From NCBI GenBank assembly GCA_902787555.1, contig CADAGO010000023.1, positions 36,113-100,112 on the forward strand: a stretch of 64,000 nt of DNA, in the 5' to 3' direction. Of the stretch, positions 26,198 through 35,172 are shown piece by piece; position 1 is the stretch's first letter; each line of letters begins with the position of its first letter. The DNA comes from an uncultured Bacteroidales bacterium (GTDB lineage: Bacteria; Bacteroidota; Bacteroidia; Bacteroidales; Bacteroidaceae). Position numbers and translations under genes: made by a program. The notes beneath the pieces are model-generated. The model was not told the origin of the DNA, did not search any database, and was given only the letters and a program-made list of their open reading frames with translations.

Positions 26198-27061
26198 TTA
26201 ATATGTTATCACTTCCAGCCCCTCATCCGTCATCAGAAAAGTATGCTCCCACTGAGCCGAATCACTATAGTCCTCTGTATAGACAGTCCAACCGTCTTCC
26301 TCGTCTACCACAACTTCCCAATCTCCTGCATTAACCATTGGCTCAATAGTAAACACCATGCCTGGAACAAGCAACATACCACTACCCTTTTTGCCGTAAT
26401 GCTCAATGTCGGGATCTTCGTGGAAGGCATTACCCACACCATGACCACATAGGTCACGGACGATGGTATAACCATTTTTATGAGCATATTTCGCAATAGC
26501 GTTGCCCATATCGCCAACGAAAGTATATGGTTTGCAAACTTCGGCTCCAATATCGAGACATTCCTTTGCTACCCGAACAAGACGCTCACGCTCTGAAGAA
26601 GTTTTACCAATGATGAACATACGGCTTGCATCAGCGAAATATCCGTTAAGGATAGTTGTCACATCCACGTTCACTATGTCACCCTCTTCCAATACTTCTT
26701 CCTCACTCGGAATACCATGACACACTACATCGTTTTTTGACACACATACGCTCTTGGGAAACCCCTCGTAGTTGAGTGGAGCAGGAATTCCTCCATGGGC
26801 AGTCGTGAAATCGTAAACGATACGGTCGATCTCTGCTGTTGTCATTCCTTCGCGAATCTTCTCCGTCACATGATCAAGTAGCGCAGTGTTCAGTTTGCCA
26901 GCACAACGAATTCCCTCAATTTGCTCTGGTGTTTTGATAAGTTCGCGGGTAGGGCATAATTTCCCTTTATTTTGGAACCAAAGAATACGCTTGTCCATCT
27001 CCGTCAAAGGCTGCCCCTTTAACGGATGCCAATTCCTAGGATTTTTATTGAATAAACTCAT
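26198..27061 (-). CDS. map: Type I methionine aminopeptidase
   Basis: A 287-residue enzyme removing the initiator methionine. The five metal ligands can be placed in V-N-V-D-V-T, A-D-A-S-R, G-H-G-V-G, F-T-I-E-P-M and W-E-H-T-F-L. Residues 1-40 (M-S-L-F-N-K-N-P-R-N-W-H-P-L-K-G) are an extra N-terminal piece found in the longer Bacteroidetes forms, rich in basic and aromatic residues, possibly for ribosome contact. A promoter-like site lies about 20 bp upstream, so it may be expressed separately from the genes above. Confidence 0.95.
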   Translation of the reverse strand: MSLFNKNPRNWHPLKGQPLTEMDKRILWFQNKGKLCPTRELIKTPEQIEGIRCAGKLNTALLDHVTEKIREGMTTAEIDRIVYDFTTAHGGIPAPLNYEGFPKSVCVSKNDVVCHGIPSEEEVLEEGDIVNVDVTTILNGYFADASRMFIIGKTSSERERLVRVAKECLDIGAEVCKPYTFVGDMGNAIAKYAHKNGYTIVRDLCGHGVGNAFHEDPDIEHYGKKGSGMLLVPGMVFTIEPMVNAGDWEVVVDEEDGWTVYTEDYSDSAQWEHTFLMTDEGLEVITY

Positions 27062-27079
27062 AATATCTATTAAACGGAT

Positions 27080-27088
27080 GCAAAGTTA
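27080..27088 (-). promoter_or_regulatory. -7 element of map
   Basis: TAACTTTGC on the minus strand, about 19 bp before the map ATG, in the 59-bp gap after the HhH gene. Confidence 0.5.
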
Positions 27089-27120
27089 CAAAAAAGAAAG
27101 CAAACATAGGAAAGAATTAC

Positions 27121-27807
27121 TTAAAAAATGTAATTTTGCAACTTTTCCAGCTCCTCGTCAGTAAAGATAGTGGTAGCACGTAGCTGCTCCATGTCGGTAA
27201 TAGGGCCATAGAGCCTTTGAAAATTGCTGATTGCTTTTGCCTTGTCGTAGCCAATGTATGGATGACGAGACATCTCTGCAAACGACATATCGCTAATCCG
27301 GAAATGACGAATTTGAGTAGTATCGACAGTAAACCATTTTAGCATCGATGGTTCTACGTATCGTACTTCGAGGATTTGCTCTACGGTGTAAAAACCACCA
27401 AGTCGTTCGCGACGCTGAACAATCCATCGGGCAATATTCTGACCAATACCTGGGATACGTTGGAGGAGTATGGTGTCTGCAGTGTTGAGGTCAATTGTCG
27501 TAAGTTCTGAGAACTTTGAGGAGTGAACAGGTTTAGGATTATCATAAGTCGAGTGCTCTTGATTAGAGCTATACGAACTATACGACCTATTGGAATGATG
27601 AGACTTATAGGACCTATGGGGGCCAAAGGACTGATGAGACTCATAAGTCCTAGGAGAGTTCAAGGCTTTAATAAATGTCTGTGGTAGTAAAGGTACAGAA
27701 ACTAGCGGCTGTTTCCGTTGGCCAAACAAAACGATGCCGGCAATGATGCAGCACGCAATGATGGCAAGCGCTATTACGGCTCTTCTGTCTGCCTTAGAAT
27801 ACCCCAT
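27121..27807 (-). CDS. Membrane-anchored helix-hairpin-helix protein (ComEA-like) with repeat-derived linker
   Basis: A 228-residue protein. A single hydrophobic segment (about 10-28) anchors it. Residues 104-228 are helix-hairpin-helix repeats: I-D-L-N-T-A-D-T, I-P-G-I-G-Q-N-I-A and Y-I-G-Y-D-K-A-K-A-I. ComEA-type proteins bind DNA during uptake, but here the role is open. Residues 51-92 are a low-complexity Ser/Tyr/His/Arg linker (S-H-H-S-N-R-S-Y-S-S-Y-S-S-N) whose DNA resembles the intergenic CTTATAGG-type repeats of this genome, so the linker probably came from a repeat. It lies 12 bp after mrp. Confidence 0.85.
   Translation of the reverse strand: MGYSKADRRAVIALAIIACCIIAGIVLFGQRKQPLVSVPLLPQTFIKALNSPRTYESHQSFGPHRSYKSHHSNRSYSSYSSNQEHSTYDNPKPVHSSKFSELTTIDLNTADTILLQRIPGIGQNIARWIVQRRERLGGFYTVEQILEVRYVEPSMLKWFTVDTTQIRHFRISDMSFAEMSRHPYIGYDKAKAISNFQRLYGPITDMEQLRATTIFTDEELEKLQNYIF
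27537..27655. repeat. Degenerate repeat inside the HhH gene
   Basis: Short units such as GACTTATAGGACCTA, CATAAGTCCTAGG and the ACTATACGACCTAT type follow one another here. Similar words appear between genes at 48756-48774 and 59459-59486. Confidence 0.55.
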
Positions 27808-27819
27808 ACCCTTTTCTGT

Positions 27820-28890
27820 TTAAATATGTAATTTATCTACTGCTGTCACCACTTTGGCTGCGAGTGACATGAAGGCAACTCCTTCGGGGGTAGCAGGTTG
27901 GAGAACTGGCGGTACTCCAGCATCTGCATTCTCGCAGATGCTTTGCACCAACGGAATCTGAGCGAGAAGTGGCACATTTAGTTCTTCTGCAAGTTGTTTA
28001 CAGCCTTCTCGTCCAAAGATATAGTAACGGTTTTCAGGAAGTTCGGCAGGAGTGAACCATGCCATGTTCTCTACCAATCCCAGAATCGGTACATTCACTT
28101 TCTCATTCATGTACATATTGATTCCTTTTCGAGCATCAGCAAGTGCAACTTGTTGTGGAGTACTGACAATGACGGCTCCAGTAATCTTAAGTAGTTGGAT
28201 GAGAGAGAGATGAATGTCGCTGGTACCAGGCGGTGTATCAAGGATAAGGTAGTCAAGTTCGCCCCAGTTAGCTTCTGTGATAAGCTGCTTAAGAGCATTG
28301 CATGCCATACCACCCCGCCAGAGCGTAGCTTGTTCTGGATTAACGAAAAAACCAATAGAGAGAAGTTTTACGCCATATTGTTCGATGGGTTCAATGAGGT
28401 CATGTCCATCGATGTTAACAGCATATGGACGAGCATCTTCCACTTGGAACATCTTAGGCATAGAGGGACCAAAGATGTCAGTATCGAGCAGACCAACATG
28501 CTGACCAAGCTTAGCTAGACCGATGGCGAGGTTGGCAGCAACAGTAGACTTACCCACCCCTCCCTTACCAGAGGATACCGCAATGATATTCTTCACTCCC
28601 GGGAGAACTGGCAGATCGTCTGCCACTTGCGGTTGCAAAGCAATGAACTTGGCATGAATTTCAACATTGACTTCAGGACTGACAAAAGTATGAATAGCTG
28701 TCTCTGCAGCTTTAAGCACAGACTTGCTAAACGGGTCGGGGTCTTTTGGGAAAATAAGAGAGAACGAAACATTCATGCCATCGATACGGAGGTCATCCTC
28801 TACCATTTCGGCCTCGACAAGATTGCGACCGTTGCCAGGATAACGCACTGTTGAGAGTGCGTCAATAATCAGTTTTGGATATATGGTCAT
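27820..28890 (-). CDS. mrp: Mrp/ApbC/NBP35-family Fe-S cluster carrier ATPase
   Basis: A 356-residue cytosolic P-loop ATPase that carries or inserts iron-sulfur clusters. Residues 1-85 are a MIP18/DUF59-type domain, and residues 100-350 the ATPase, with the deviant Walker A S-G-K-G-G-V-G-K-S-T (107-116), L-L-D-T-D-I-F-G-P-S-M-P and D-T-P-P-G-T-S-D. A C-terminal CxxC was not found. The gene follows trmB by 8 bases in the same operon. Confidence 0.93.
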   Translation of the reverse strand: MTIYPKLIIDALSTVRYPGNGRNLVEAEMVEDDLRIDGMNVSFSLIFPKDPDPFSKSVLKAAETAIHTFVSPEVNVEIHAKFIALQPQVADDLPVLPGVKNIIAVSSGKGGVGKSTVAANLAIGLAKLGQHVGLLDTDIFGPSMPKMFQVEDARPYAVNIDGHDLIEPIEQYGVKLLSIGFFVNPEQATLWRGGMACNALKQLITEANWGELDYLILDTPPGTSDIHLSLIQLLKITGAVIVSTPQQVALADARKGINMYMNEKVNVPILGLVENMAWFTPAELPENRYYIFGREGCKQLAEELNVPLLAQIPLVQSICENADAGVPPVLQPATPEGVAFMSLAAKVVTAVDKLHI

Positions 28891-28898
28891 AACGTAAG

Positions 28899-29663
28899 TT
28901 ATTTGCGAGTTTTGACAGTAGTTCTTACTTCATGATTGTATGAGCGGTATTCATCGATTGGAATTTCAACATCTGGCTCTGCCAGCGCGCCTTCATGAGG
29001 AAGGCGGAATCGGATGTATTTGATAGATAGGCCACGTTCAAGCCACATCTGCTCATAGTAGGTGCGAATGGTGGTGAGTGGGCTATCCTCAAACTCATGG
29101 TTGGCATAAAGGTCGTCAGTGAAGGTTTCGATGGGAAAGCCATTTGCCTCGGCCATCAACCGGGTATAGGTAGCCATAAAGTTCGAGTCTGACTTGAGAT
29201 GGATGACTCCTCTGTCAATAAGGAATCGGCGGTAGCGCTCCATGAAGTAAGTGGATGTAAGCCGCTTAGTAGGTTTCTTCATCTGTGGATCACTGAAGGT
29301 AAGCCATAGTTCACTCACTTCGTCGGGAGCAAACATCTCGTGAATGAATTCGATGTTGGTACGGAGAAAAGCGACATTGGTCAGTCCTTCGGCCTGAGCC
29401 TGCTGGGCACCGTGCCACATACGAGAACCTTTGATGTCAACTCCAATGAAATTATGGTCGGAATATACATGAGCAAGACCTACCGTGTACTCTCCGCGAC
29501 CACAGCCAAGTTCAAGCACAATAGGATTCTGATTATGGAAGAAATCACTCCCCCATCGGCCTTTCAAGTCAAATCCTTCTTTTTGTAGCTGCCAATATGG
29601 GCATTCAACCACTAGTGGATTGGCTGCCATATCGGCAAATTTTGCTAATTTCCCTTTTCCCAT
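28899..29663 (-). CDS. trmB: tRNA (guanine46-N7)-methyltransferase TrmB
   Basis: A 254-residue SAM enzyme methylating G46 in tRNA. The sequence shows [10 protein letters not shown] (SAM loop), [11 protein letters not shown] and [12 protein letters not shown]. The end ([10 protein letters not shown]) is family typical. It is the first gene of the eight-gene minus-strand run and has its own -7 element upstream. Confidence 0.95.
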   Translation of the reverse strand: MGKGKLAKFADMAANPLVVECPYWQLQKEGFDLKGRWGSDFFHNQNPIVLELGCGRGEYTVGLAHVYSDHNFIGVDIKGSRMWHGAQQAQAEGLTNVAFLRTNIEFIHEMFAPDEVSELWLTFSDPQMKKPTKRLTSTYFMERYRRFLIDRGVIHLKSDSNFMATYTRLMAEANGFPIETFTDDLYANHEFEDSPLTTIRTYYEQMWLERGLSIKYIRFRLPHEGALAEPDVEIPIDEYRSYNHEVRTTVKTRK

Positions 29664-29686
29664 ATACTATTCCCACTAAAATTACT

Positions 29687-29695
29687 GCAAAGTTA
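29687..29695 (-). promoter_or_regulatory. -7 element of the trmB operon
   Basis: TAACTTTGC on the minus strand, about 24 bp before the trmB ATG; divergent from the promoter at 29740. Confidence 0.6.
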
Positions 29696-29697
29696 GT

Positions 29698-29735
29698 AAA
29701 TAATTATGAATTATCGATTATGAATTATGAATTAT
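29698..29735. repeat. ATTATGAATT direct repeats between divergent promoters
   Basis: Three to four near-identical AT-rich words in about 38 bp, placed between the trmB -7 element and the plus-strand -7 element. Confidence 0.7.
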
Positions 29736-29739
29736 TTTG

Positions 29740-29748
29740 TACCTTTGC
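29740..29748 (+). promoter_or_regulatory. -7 element of the type-B carboxylesterase
   Basis: TACCTTTGC, about 23 bp before the ATG at 29772. Confidence 0.55.
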
Positions 29749-29771
29749 GGTGAAATCCTTAGCAAATCATT

Positions 29772-31373
29772 ATGAGACGAATTGTTTTCGCGGTCATGAT
29801 AACCGCAACCATGCTCAGTTGGGCACAAACAAGTGACAAACCGATAGTAAGAACACGAGCAGGACAGGTGCAGGGCATTATCCAAGAGGGAACGCAGGCA
29901 TTCCTTGGCATTCCCTATGCGACAGTCGAACGGTTCATGCCGCCTCAGCCTGTCAAGAGTTGGACAGGAATTAAGGTATGTGACCATTGGGGACCACAGG
30001 CAATGCAAGGGGGCAGGAATTCGACGAACGAGAACGAGATGAGCGAACAATGCTGCGTGCTGAATGTGTGGACAACTCCTAATGAACGTCAGCGGAAGGG
30101 GGATACATATGTGGCTCCGAAACTCAAGCCAGTAATGGTGTGGCTTCATGGCGGTGGTTTCGACAGTGGTACAAGTGCATGGGACCCAGGCATGTGTCTT
30201 GCCAAGAAAGACGTTGTAGTGGTGAGCGTCAATCATCGTTTAAACATTCTCGGTTTCTTGGATCTTTCAACATGCGGTCCGCGATATCGTCATTCGGGCA
30301 ATGCGGGCATGCTTGACATCGTTCAGGCTCTACAATGGGTGCGTGACAACATACGTAATTTTGGTGGCGACCCCGGCAACGTGACTATCTTCGGAGAATC
30401 AGGTGGAGGAGGAAAAGTCGGCACATTGCTGTGCATGCCACCAGCACGCGGACTTTTCCATAAGGCAATCATCATGAGCGGAACAATCCTGAACGTAAAT
30501 ACGAAACTGATGACAGAAGAACTAGGAGAGGCTGTACTTCAGGAGCTTGGAATCGCAAAGAAAGATGTTGATAAAATCAAGGACGTGCCGTATGCAGACC
30601 TATATGCCGCTGGTCAGCGTGCGATGGCAGCAAGCATTGGGACACGTCGGCCTGGCACTCCGATGATGTGGGGTTTCGGTCCCACCCCCGATGATGTTGA
30701 CATGGTCCAGCAGCCGTTCCAACCAGCTTTCCCGAGTTTCAGCGACAATATTCCAATTATGATTGGTACGACATTTAACGAATTGCAACGTGTTCGCTAT
30801 GGGCAAGAAATCACTTTGGAGAATGCCAGCACTGAGTTGCAGCGCACGTTCGAAGACGAGACAGAGACTTACATCAAGACATTTAAGGAAGTCTATCCAG
30901 AAAGTACACCTCAAGACTGGCTTTGCATCGACTGGCTGTTCCGGCCCAAGACCATCATCACAGCCGATGCCATCGGTGGAAAACGTGCTGCCAACACATA
31001 CGTCTATATGTTTACCGTAACTGAGAAAGATACTGCAAATCGGCCAAAAGGAAGTGTGCACGGTGCCGAATTGAAATATTGTTTTGACGTATTACATCAT
31101 TACGAAAACCAATTGTCTACGGAATGTGTAGCGGAAAACAAACGTTGGGCAGATTTGATGTCATCTTCTTGGGCATCTTTTGCTCATGACGGCAATCCTA
31201 ATTGCGAAGGAATTCCAACATGGAACCCATACACGGCAGAGAATGGAGAATTAATGGAATTCGGAGGCAAAAGTTGCACGATTCGTCGCAATCACGACCG
31301 TAAGTTAGAAGAAATTATTGACCGCCATTGTTTCAAGCAATTGGATGAGTTCCGAGCAAAGCAAAAAAAATAG
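29772..31373 (+). CDS. Secreted type-B carboxylesterase
   Basis: A 533-residue exported esterase (signal peptide M-R-R-I-V-F-A...S-W-A-Q). The carboxylesterase/cholinesterase fold is clear: W-L-H-G-G-G-F-D-S-G (oxyanion hole), F-G-E-S-G-G-G-G (nucleophile Ser) and the catalytic-His region S-V-H-G-A-E-L-K-Y. Substrate unknown; near CE15 and SGNH genes, an ester of plant glycans is plausible. It is transcribed alone, with a promoter and a terminator. Confidence 0.92.
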   Translation: MRRIVFAVMITATMLSWAQTSDKPIVRTRAGQVQGIIQEGTQAFLGIPYATVERFMPPQPVKSWTGIKVCDHWGPQAMQGGRNSTNENEMSEQCCVLNVWTTPNERQRKGDTYVAPKLKPVMVWLHGGGFDSGTSAWDPGMCLAKKDVVVVSVNHRLNILGFLDLSTCGPRYRHSGNAGMLDIVQALQWVRDNIRNFGGDPGNVTIFGESGGGGKVGTLLCMPPARGLFHKAIIMSGTILNVNTKLMTEELGEAVLQELGIAKKDVDKIKDVPYADLYAAGQRAMAASIGTRRPGTPMMWGFGPTPDDVDMVQQPFQPAFPSFSDNIPIMIGTTFNELQRVRYGQEITLENASTELQRTFEDETETYIKTFKEVYPESTPQDWLCIDWLFRPKTIITADAIGGKRAANTYVYMFTVTEKDTANRPKGSVHGAELKYCFDVLHHYENQLSTECVAENKRWADLMSSSWASFAHDGNPNCEGIPTWNPYTAENGELMEFGGKSCTIRRNHDRKLEEIIDRHCFKQLDEFRAKQKK

Positions 31374-31394
31374 GGTATTGGCCCTATTTTTTTT
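31367..31394. terminator. Bidirectional terminator
   Basis: AAAATAGGG and CCCTATTTT flank a 6-nt loop; A and T runs give a terminator for both the esterase and the convergent lipoprotein. Confidence 0.8.
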
Positions 31395-31407
31395 ACACTA
31401 CCCTATT

Positions 31408-32361
31408 TTAATCGATGCGGGAATCAACTGAAACGATGTAGTTTGCATTGTTTTTGAGTTGCGTACGTCCCACATAGAAGCCAAATTCTGGATTGGGTGC
31501 TAGTCCTTGTATGCCAAGAAGGATATGCTCAGTGTTTCGCGATGATGGGTAAGACACAGCAAACACAGCATCACCAGTTCTGGATACGGACAATCGCTGC
31601 ATGTATGTGCAACTATTGCCAAGATTGCAAACCTGAGCATAAGTAACGGTTGCCGTTTCAATATCCTCGCGTGTCGTACCCAACGTAACAGAATACTCGC
31701 CATAAGGCAGGCCTTTTACCTCTAAACGAAGGATTGGCGAAGAATAGAACGCGCTAAATTGTCGCGACTGCGCATCGTATGTTTCACTACGAATCGGCAA
31801 TGCCTGGTTAATAAGTCGCTCAACACAACCACTGCCTTGCATGAAGCTCATACCCAAATTATAGGAATAGATATTTGAAGCAGAGGTGAGGAAAAAGCCG
31901 TCTTTCATACTCGCAGGGACAATATGAACTTCTGCACGACACTCATCGAGATAGTTATCCGAGCGGAACGGCATGTCGGACGAAGGCTGGCCTCCTTTAT
32001 AAACATATAAGGAGCCGGCAAACTGTGCACTACGCATATCGGACGCGAGCGTACCAGAAACCATCGTGAGATAGCCAGTCATGCGATAGATAGGATCCGA
32101 TTTCGGGATGGCAAAGATGTAAACACGATCTCCTTCATGCAAAGTCGGAGTAATCGGAGTCATATTGACACCGGTGTTTACGCGGTCAATCGTCAGATCG
32201 AGGTCTACAGTCACTGAGACAAACAATTCACGCGCCACTGGAGGCGGAATGACAATTGACGCCGAGTCGATAGTCTGTGTCCAGTCGGGGTCGACATGAT
32301 TGTTCTCGCACGAAGTGAGCGCGAAAGCAACAGCGAAAAGAAGCAACCAAAAGTTTTTCAT
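31408..32361 (-). CDS. Lipoprotein, possible fimbrillin-like
   Basis: A 317-residue protein with a lipobox (A-L-T-S-C) at about residue 18. The rest is all-beta in character, with an early S-V-T-V-D-L-D-L-T-I-D strand and a glycine/asparagine-rich second half. Some Mfa-like fimbrillin lipoproteins look like this, but I see no decisive motif. It begins 12 bp after a minus-strand terminator that closes the CE15 transcript, and no promoter was found in the gap. Confidence 0.7.
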   Translation of the reverse strand: MKNFWLLLFAVAFALTSCENNHVDPDWTQTIDSASIVIPPPVARELFVSVTVDLDLTIDRVNTGVNMTPITPTLHEGDRVYIFAIPKSDPIYRMTGYLTMVSGTLASDMRSAQFAGSLYVYKGGQPSSDMPFRSDNYLDECRAEVHIVPASMKDGFFLTSASNIYSYNLGMSFMQGSGCVERLINQALPIRSETYDAQSRQFSAFYSSPILRLEVKGLPYGEYSVTLGTTREDIETATVTYAQVCNLGNSCTYMQRLSVSRTGDAVFAVSYPSSRNTEHILLGIQGLAPNPEFGFYVGRTQLKNNANYIVSVDSRID

Positions 32362-32372
32362 GATGAAAACAT

Positions 32373-32407
32373 AAAAAAAGGCACGCCCGGGCCCACCGGA
32401 ACGTGCC
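32373..32407 (-). terminator. Terminator between the CE15 gene and the lipoprotein
   Basis: GGCACG (32380-32385) pairs with CGTGCC (32402-32407), with inner G/C pairing; seven T follow on the minus strand. Confidence 0.85.
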
Positions 32408-32422
32408 GTTCAACAATAAGAA

Positions 32423-33742
32423 TTATTTCCAGTCTGCTATCCAAGACTTCCAATCGACATCCTTAAACTTCGGAGCGTTGGCAATCTCAGTCTTGACATC
32501 ATGCTTATCGAGCAAGAATCGGTCGATGAATGCCTCAAGATAAGGATATTCAGCCTCAGGGAGCTGGCAGTGGCCATGTCCGCCGCTGATGCTATAACCT
32601 ACACGGTCAGCTATACCGAATGTCTTCCATACTTCCTTGGCTGCATTGATGCTGACATATCCACTTTCATCGGCAAGCCACTCGTAATCGGTATTACCGA
32701 AGTAAAGCAATGCACGAGGACAAACCATCGCTGCGAGTTCATGATGGTCTACTGGCATACGAGCAATCTTCTCATTAGCGTAGTCAGTTTTGATGTTAGC
32801 AAAGAACCAAGAATCATTCGTATTGAAACTACGCTCCACGTTACCCAAAGTCTCGCTATAACGCCATGATGCGACACCTCCACCTCCTGGCTCATGAGCA
32901 ATAACCAAAGCGATACGCTCATCGAAAGCTCCACAATACAATGCACATTTGCCTGCCCATGAACATCCAGAGATAGCCAAGTGCTTAGTATCAATCTTAG
33001 ATTTGCTTGGGCCTAACTGCTGCAAACCATCGATGATGCGTGATACGCACCAACCCCAGAAGCAATAAGAGCCGTTAGCCTCAAGTTCAGGATACAATTT
33101 GTTGATGGGTTCCGTGCCACGCTTCTGTGTGTGCTGAGTAACAGCAAACACATCGATGTTCACGATAGCACATCCACGACCGGTGAAGAAACGGGTAGGT
33201 AATGTATTAGATACACCAAGTAATGCAGGGCAAGGATATTTTGCCTCCTTCGGATACTGAATCTGAGCTGTCAGCAGCAATTCCTGACCATTGTGCTTCA
33301 CGGTCACCTTCAGTTGCTTGCGTTCACCAATGGTTTCGTCGGGAGCACCGCCACCAAAACCTCCAAAGCCACCGAAGCCGCCACCAAAACCTCCAAAGCC
33401 ACCAGGACGATTGCCACCGGCTGGGGCTGGTGCCTGATCTTCAATCACCGCCTTTAGGTTGCCTGCTTCCAATACAGGACGCATACCTATCTCGTACTGC
33501 TGGAACAGTTGAGAAATCTCATAGCGATGCTGTTCCCAGTCCTTGAAGTCGGTAGAACGCTTTCCGTTCTGGAACTTGAATGGGTCGGGTAGTTTCTCAA
33601 TCAAAGGTAACTCTTCTGGTTTTACGACTGGCTTCATTTTAAACTCTTTTCCAGAATACTCCTTATCATATACATAAGGAATCTGTGCCTGAGCCATCAG
33701 GACGCCTGCAAGCATTGTTGCAAATAAAATCGTTCGTTTCAT
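32423..33742 (-). CDS. Secreted glucuronoyl-esterase-like enzyme (CE15 type)
   Basis: A 439-residue exported protein (signal peptide ending M-A-Q-A-Q). CE15 enzymes cut esters between glucuronic acid on xylan and lignin. The nucleophile motif reads G-C-S-W-A-G-K, and nearby stretches I-A-H-E-P-G-G-G-G and a terminal G-H-G-H-C-Q give an acid-base/His layout fitting the family. The usual Arg in G-C-S-R-x-G-K is Trp here. Residues 112-136 are a Gly/Phe repeat (G-F-G-G-F-G-G-G type), unusual in the family. Identification is good by motif but not certain. Confidence 0.8.
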   Translation of the reverse strand: MKRTILFATMLAGVLMAQAQIPYVYDKEYSGKEFKMKPVVKPEELPLIEKLPDPFKFQNGKRSTDFKDWEQHRYEISQLFQQYEIGMRPVLEAGNLKAVIEDQAPAPAGGNRPGGFGGFGGGFGGFGGFGGGAPDETIGERKQLKVTVKHNGQELLLTAQIQYPKEAKYPCPALLGVSNTLPTRFFTGRGCAIVNIDVFAVTQHTQKRGTEPINKLYPELEANGSYCFWGWCVSRIIDGLQQLGPSKSKIDTKHLAISGCSWAGKCALYCGAFDERIALVIAHEPGGGGVASWRYSETLGNVERSFNTNDSWFFANIKTDYANEKIARMPVDHHELAAMVCPRALLYFGNTDYEWLADESGYVSINAAKEVWKTFGIADRVGYSISGGHGHCQLPEAEYPYLEAFIDRFLLDKHDVKTEIANAPKFKDVDWKSWIADWK

Positions 33743-33764
33743 ATGGGTATTAATTAAAAGACAT

Positions 33765-33773
33765 GCAAAGATA
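33765..33773 (-). promoter_or_regulatory. -7 element of the CE15 gene
   Basis: TATCTTTGC on the minus strand, 22 bp before the ATG. Confidence 0.6.
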
Positions 33774-33776
33774 ATA

Positions 33777-33814
33777 AATAATTCATAATTCGTAATGCAT
33801 AATTCATAATTATT
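33777..33814. repeat. ATTATGAATT-type repeats between divergent promoters
   Basis: Four copies of the AATTCATAATT / AATGCATAATT word (same family as 29698-29735, opposite orientation) between the CE15 -7 element and the plus-strand -7 element. Confidence 0.7.
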
Positions 33815-33816
33815 TG

Positions 33817-33825
33817 TAACTTTGC
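33817..33825 (+). promoter_or_regulatory. -7 element of the 33845 lipoprotein
   Basis: TAACTTTGC, 19 bp before the ATG at 33845. Confidence 0.6.
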
Positions 33826-33844
33826 GTCACAAATCATACAAAAC

Positions 33845-34435
33845 ATGAGAAAAACAGCTATCATAATCAGCATCGCCGTGGCAATAATAGCTTTCACTAG
33901 CTGCGTCGGTAACAAGACCGAGAAGAACAATCCTGATACTATTGTGGCAACAGGCCCAAAAATATCGGCTATCAACGATATGACGGAGTACAATCTCGAT
34001 GGCACCATAGAAGTCAGTGGCACGAAGTATGACTACGAATTTGCTTTCCAGAACGATCCTTCCTTGCCTGTAGTTACTACGGCTGAGGGCTATCGCTACC
34101 ACGACAATTCAGTACTGTTGCTTATCCACTGTGGACAGGAAACGGTGTTTGAACACACATTCACCAAGCAATCTTTCAGCAATCTCATCCCGGCTGGCGA
34201 TTATAAGCGATCTGTCCTCGCAGGCTTCAATTTCAACTATATGCAGCAGGACAAGCACGACCGCTTCTATTTCATCGCTGTTGTGGGTGACCCTGACGAG
34301 ACATCCGACATCAGCTACTCCATTGGCATCGCCATCGACCGTAGCGGCAGTATCGCCACCTCGATTGTAGAGACCATCGACACTGAGCCTATCAACGACA
34401 ATCTCAACCAAGACCCTGAAGAAGATGACGCATAA
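33845..34435 (+). CDS. Lipoprotein, possibly DUF4738 family
   Basis: A 196-residue lipoprotein with lipobox I-A-F-T-S-C. The mature part is beta-rich (N-L-D-G-T-I-E-V-S-G-T-K-Y-D-Y-E-F) with an H-C-G-Q-E-T-V-F-E-H segment and ends in an acidic tail. It resembles small Bacteroidetes lipoproteins listed under DUF4738 in memory; I cannot confirm that. It is followed 14 bp later by the SGNH hydrolase gene, likely in one transcript. Confidence 0.68.
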   Translation: MRKTAIIISIAVAIIAFTSCVGNKTEKNNPDTIVATGPKISAINDMTEYNLDGTIEVSGTKYDYEFAFQNDPSLPVVTTAEGYRYHDNSVLLLIHCGQETVFEHTFTKQSFSNLIPAGDYKRSVLAGFNFNYMQQDKHDRFYFIAVVGDPDETSDISYSIGIAIDRSGSIATSIVETIDTEPINDNLNQDPEEDDA

Positions 34436-34449
34436 ATATAAAGTATAGC

Positions 34450-35130
34450 ATGAAAACAAATCAAATCCTCATTGCCATTTTCATGATGGCCATTGGTCTG
34501 ACCGCCAATGCTCAAGTAAAGACCGTTTCCATACTTGGAGACTCTTATAGCACGTACGAACACTACCTCGAGCCCGACACCAACTATGTTTGGTATTTCG
34601 ATGGTACACCTCGTACGCAAACCGATGTCACAAGTGTCACCCAAACTTGGTGGCATCAGCTCATCAAAGCCAAAGGCTGGCGCCTGCTGAAGAACAACTC
34701 GTTCTCGGGGTCCACCATCTGCAACACAGGCTACAACCGCGCAGACGTCAAGCACAACTCGTTTATCGCCCGCATGGACAATCTTGGCGGCGCCCCCGAT
34801 ATCATTTATATTTTCGGTGGTACCAATGACGCATGGGCCAATTCCCCAATCGGCGAGTACAAATACGAGAACTGGACGAAACAAGAACTCTATTCCTTCC
34901 GCCCTGCTATGGCCTATATGCTCAACTACATGACTAACCGCTATCTCAACACTCAAATCATCTTCATTCTCAACTCTGAGTTGAAGAACGAAGTCAACGA
35001 ATCAGTTCGCGAGATTTGTAAACATTATAACGTCAAACTCGTCGAACTACACGACATCGACAAAAAGGGAGGACATCCCTCGATTGCAGGTATGAAGGCA
35101 ATTGCAAATCAATTAAAATCAGTTAAGTAA
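34450..35130 (+). CDS. Secreted SGNH/GDSL-type hydrolase
   Basis: A 226-residue exported protein (signal peptide ending L-T-A-N-A-Q). Block I reads S-I-L-G-D-S-Y-S (nucleophile Ser32), block III G-G-T-N-D-A-W and block V D-K-K-G-G-H-P-S (catalytic His). SGNH enzymes deacetylate or hydrolyse esters on glycans or lipids. It probably acts on plant-glycan acetyl groups along with the other exported esterases of the window, but this is inferred. Confidence 0.9.
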   Translation: MKTNQILIAIFMMAIGLTANAQVKTVSILGDSYSTYEHYLEPDTNYVWYFDGTPRTQTDVTSVTQTWWHQLIKAKGWRLLKNNSFSGSTICNTGYNRADVKHNSFIARMDNLGGAPDIIYIFGGTNDAWANSPIGEYKYENWTKQELYSFRPAMAYMLNYMTNRYLNTQIIFILNSELKNEVNESVREICKHYNVKLVELHDIDKKGGHPSIAGMKAIANQLKSVK

Positions 35131-35168
35131 AACAAATAAGGAGTTTCGGTTGAAACTCCTTATTTGTT
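35131..35168. terminator. Strong bidirectional terminator
   Basis: A 17-bp perfect stem (arms 35131-35147 and 35152-35168) with a 4-nt GGTT loop, 0 bp after the SGNH stop and 4 bp before the ilvC stop of the opposite strand. Confidence 0.9.
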
Positions 35169-35172
35169 ATTA

